A stretch of DNA of 6,299 nucleotides from an uncultured bacterium (GTDB lineage Bacteria > Bacillota > Clostridia > Lachnospirales > Lachnospiraceae). Positions 5,106 to 6,299 of the stretch are shown here, piece after piece. Under the pieces are notes generated by a model. The model did not search any database. It was not told where the DNA came from and saw only the letters and a list, made by a program, of their open reading frames with translations. Where the stretch lies: NCBI GenBank assembly GCA_937916345.1, contig CALFUE010000149.1, positions 1 to 6,299 of the forward strand, written 5' to 3'. The position numbers and the translations under genes are program-made. Within the stretch, counting starts at the first letter, position 1, and every line of letters begins with the position of its first letter.

Positions 5106-6299
5106 CTAAAAAACCTTCGTGAGAGAAATCATTGCATTATCCGCTGTCTGTGAGGCATCTGCCTCCCCCTGCGCATCCGTTTTGCTGTCTGAGCCGCTGT
5201 CAAAAATACTGTCCGAACCGTTATCCGTGTCGTTATCCGTCACGGCTTCAGCTTCCGGAGTATCCTCCGAAATGTGAAGCATCCTATATGCGTAGGAGTA
5301 CTCATATTCCCCCGATGACAGATTCTTTATGGCACTGACACCCTCATACTCGACCTCGTAATCACCGGAGTCTGTGATGGTATAACTCTCTCCCGACCGG
5401 ACTTCAGTCTCATCTCCTTTTACATCTATAACTTTGATCACCACATAATCAGTCCGGTCTTCTCCGCATTTTAAGAGGGCTCTCTCATCGTCAAGCAGCT
5501 CATCAAAGGATATTGTCTTTTGACTGACTGAATATGTGATATCCTCCCAGCCAGAAGCAGACTTATGGACAGGCGCCTTTGAATCCACCACCCTGATGGT
5601 TTGGAACAGTACAGTCTGAAGCCCGTTGTTGGAATCCGTCACGGCATACTTGACCTTGTATTTTCCGGTGGAGGTAAATTTATACTTCATGTCGGTCAGC
5701 TTGTGGTACTTGCTCTCACCCGGCGTCATGACATAAACCCTGATTTTGCTCTGGGCTATCTTTTTCCCTATAAAGGTCTTTGCAGATAATCCCACAAGCA
5801 TATTTCTACTCGCCTTAAATTCCTTTGTCAGACTTTCCTTTACACCGGAAAGGATGGGCGCCTCAGGCTCCACCACCTGATATTTTACGGTTTTTTTCGC
5901 GGTGCGCCCAAAGGAATCCAGGACAGAGTACTTTACTTCGTACTCTCCCAGCTTTGATGTATTTACTTTTCCTTCTGCCTTCACCCAGGAGGTACAGTCA
6001 AATCCACCGGAATCAACTGCAGTCATATTGTTATTTTTGAATTTAGTCCCATACTCCACCACGGTGCTTGAGACAGTGATTTTTGGCACGGTAGCCCTGG
6101 TCTCGAAGGGGTTTGCAGGATCAGGATCGGTAGGATCCCACCCTGATATGGTTGCGGTGGAAACCTGTATGGTCTGGGGTTTTCCCAAAGGATCATCACT
6201 CTCTGTGCCCCTGAATATATGAACAGGAGTGCCTGTTGCACAGTTATTATAGATCCATATGGCAGCTGCCGCAGTCAATCTGACACAGCCATGGCTAGC
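5106..6299 (-). CDS. L,D-transpeptidase (YkuD) with C-terminal Ig-like domains, 5' part beyond window
   Basis: Reading in frame from the right edge gives 397 residues with no start in the window. The first residues are ASHGCVRLT: HGCVRL (3-8) is the YkuD active-site motif, with catalytic Cys5 and His3. The fold ends at GTPVHIF (23-29). L,D-transpeptidases make 3-3 peptidoglycan cross-links or attach proteins outside the membrane, so the missing part should carry a signal peptide or membrane anchor and most of YkuD. After a Pro/Asp linker (about 54-66) come about three Ig-like/DUF5011-type beta domains (about 71-143, 146-239, 240-345), each with a GxYxVxY-type strand (GEYEVKYSVLDSFG at 118-131, GKYKVKYAVTDSNNG at 212-226, GDYEVEYEGV at 312-321). 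Residues 346-397 are an acidic Asp/Ser/Thr tail without LPxTG motif or membrane segment. A TTG at 6278 is the Leu of HGCVRL, not a start. Gene 4 nt upstream of rpiR. Confidence 0.88.
   Translation of the reverse strand, partial: ASHGCVRLTAAAAIWIYNNCATGTPVHIFRGTESDDPLGKPQTIQVSTATISGWDPTDPDPANPFETRATVPKITVSSTVVEYGTKFKNNNMTAVDSGGFDCTSWVKAEGKVNTSKLGEYEVKYSVLDSFGRTAKKTVKYQVVEPEAPILSGVKESLTKEFKASRNMLVGLSAKTFIGKKIAQSKIRVYVMTPGESKYHKLTDMKYKFTSTGKYKVKYAVTDSNNGLQTVLFQTIRVVDSKAPVHKSASGWEDITYSVSQKTISFDELLDDERALLKCGEDRTDYVVIKVIDVKGDETEVRSGESYTITDSGDYEVEYEGVSAIKNLSSGEYEYSYAYRMLHISEDTPEAEAVTDNDTDNGSDSIFDSGSDSKTDAQGEADASQTADNAMISLTKVF
5220..5240. repeat. Short 12-nt-period repeat in the L,D-transpeptidase acidic tail
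   Basis: GTTATCCGT occurs at 5220-5228 and again at 5232-5240, a 12-nt period that encodes the TDN-D-TDN stretch of the acidic C-terminal tail on the minus strand. It is the kind of small in-frame repeat that can expand or shrink by slippage, so tail length may vary between strains. Confidence 0.5.

Noticed and set aside
6023..6241. Minus-strand frame overlapping the L,D-transpeptidase gene in another phase
   Set aside because: Out-of-frame shadow; the in-frame reading carries HGCVRL and the Ig-like strands.

Overview
The window joins two segments that look as if they come from different organisms. Positions 1 to about 1745 are extremely AT-rich: by direct count, 10 G/C in 61-120 and 7 G/C in 1621-1680. 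They hold one plus-strand gene with the residue bias (Asn, Lys, Ile) and architecture of a WD40 protein from an AT-rich unicellular eukaryote such as a ciliate, another protist or an anaerobic fungus. Positions from about 1780 to 6299 have moderate to high G+C (36 G/C in 2041-2100) and carry a compact minus-strand bacterial gene cluster. The gene content and order look like a Lachnospiraceae-type Firmicute (Butyrivibrio and relatives); that placement is an inference from protein style and synteny. Together the two halves would fit a rumen or gut metagenome contig.

Layout, left to right: a complete seven-bladed WD40 gene (30-1490, +); an AT-rich spacer with no gene (1491-1743); a junction zone (about 1744-1780) where composition changes and ispH is cut short; then, all on the minus strand, ispH (truncated at its 3' end), cmk, a BaiN/HI0933-family flavoprotein, a MurR/RpiR-type SIS-domain regulator, and the 3' part of an L,D-transpeptidase gene that runs off the right edge. 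In transcription order the cluster is ldt > rpiR > flavoprotein > cmk > ispH. Genes are 4 nt apart, 1 nt apart, overlapping by 4 nt (ATGA), and overlapping by 14 nt, so they are probably co-transcribed and translationally coupled. No promoter for the cluster lies inside the window.

Functionally the bacterial part combines peptidoglycan cross-linking (L,D-transpeptidase), a sugar-phosphate-sensing regulator, CMP recycling (Cmk) and the last step of the MEP isoprenoid pathway (IspH), plus a conserved flavoprotein of unclear role. In many Clostridia ispH lies beside or is fused to rpsA (ribosomal protein S1); here everything after about residue 177 of IspH is missing.

I do not see a convincing new biological system. 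The two points most worth checking are the eukaryote-like/bacterial junction inside ispH, for which an assembly chimera is the leading explanation, and the unfamiliar N-terminal region of the WD40 protein. The right edge also hides a detail: the first bases read as the L,D-transpeptidase active-site motif SHGCVRL, so the apparent TTG start just downstream is not a real start.
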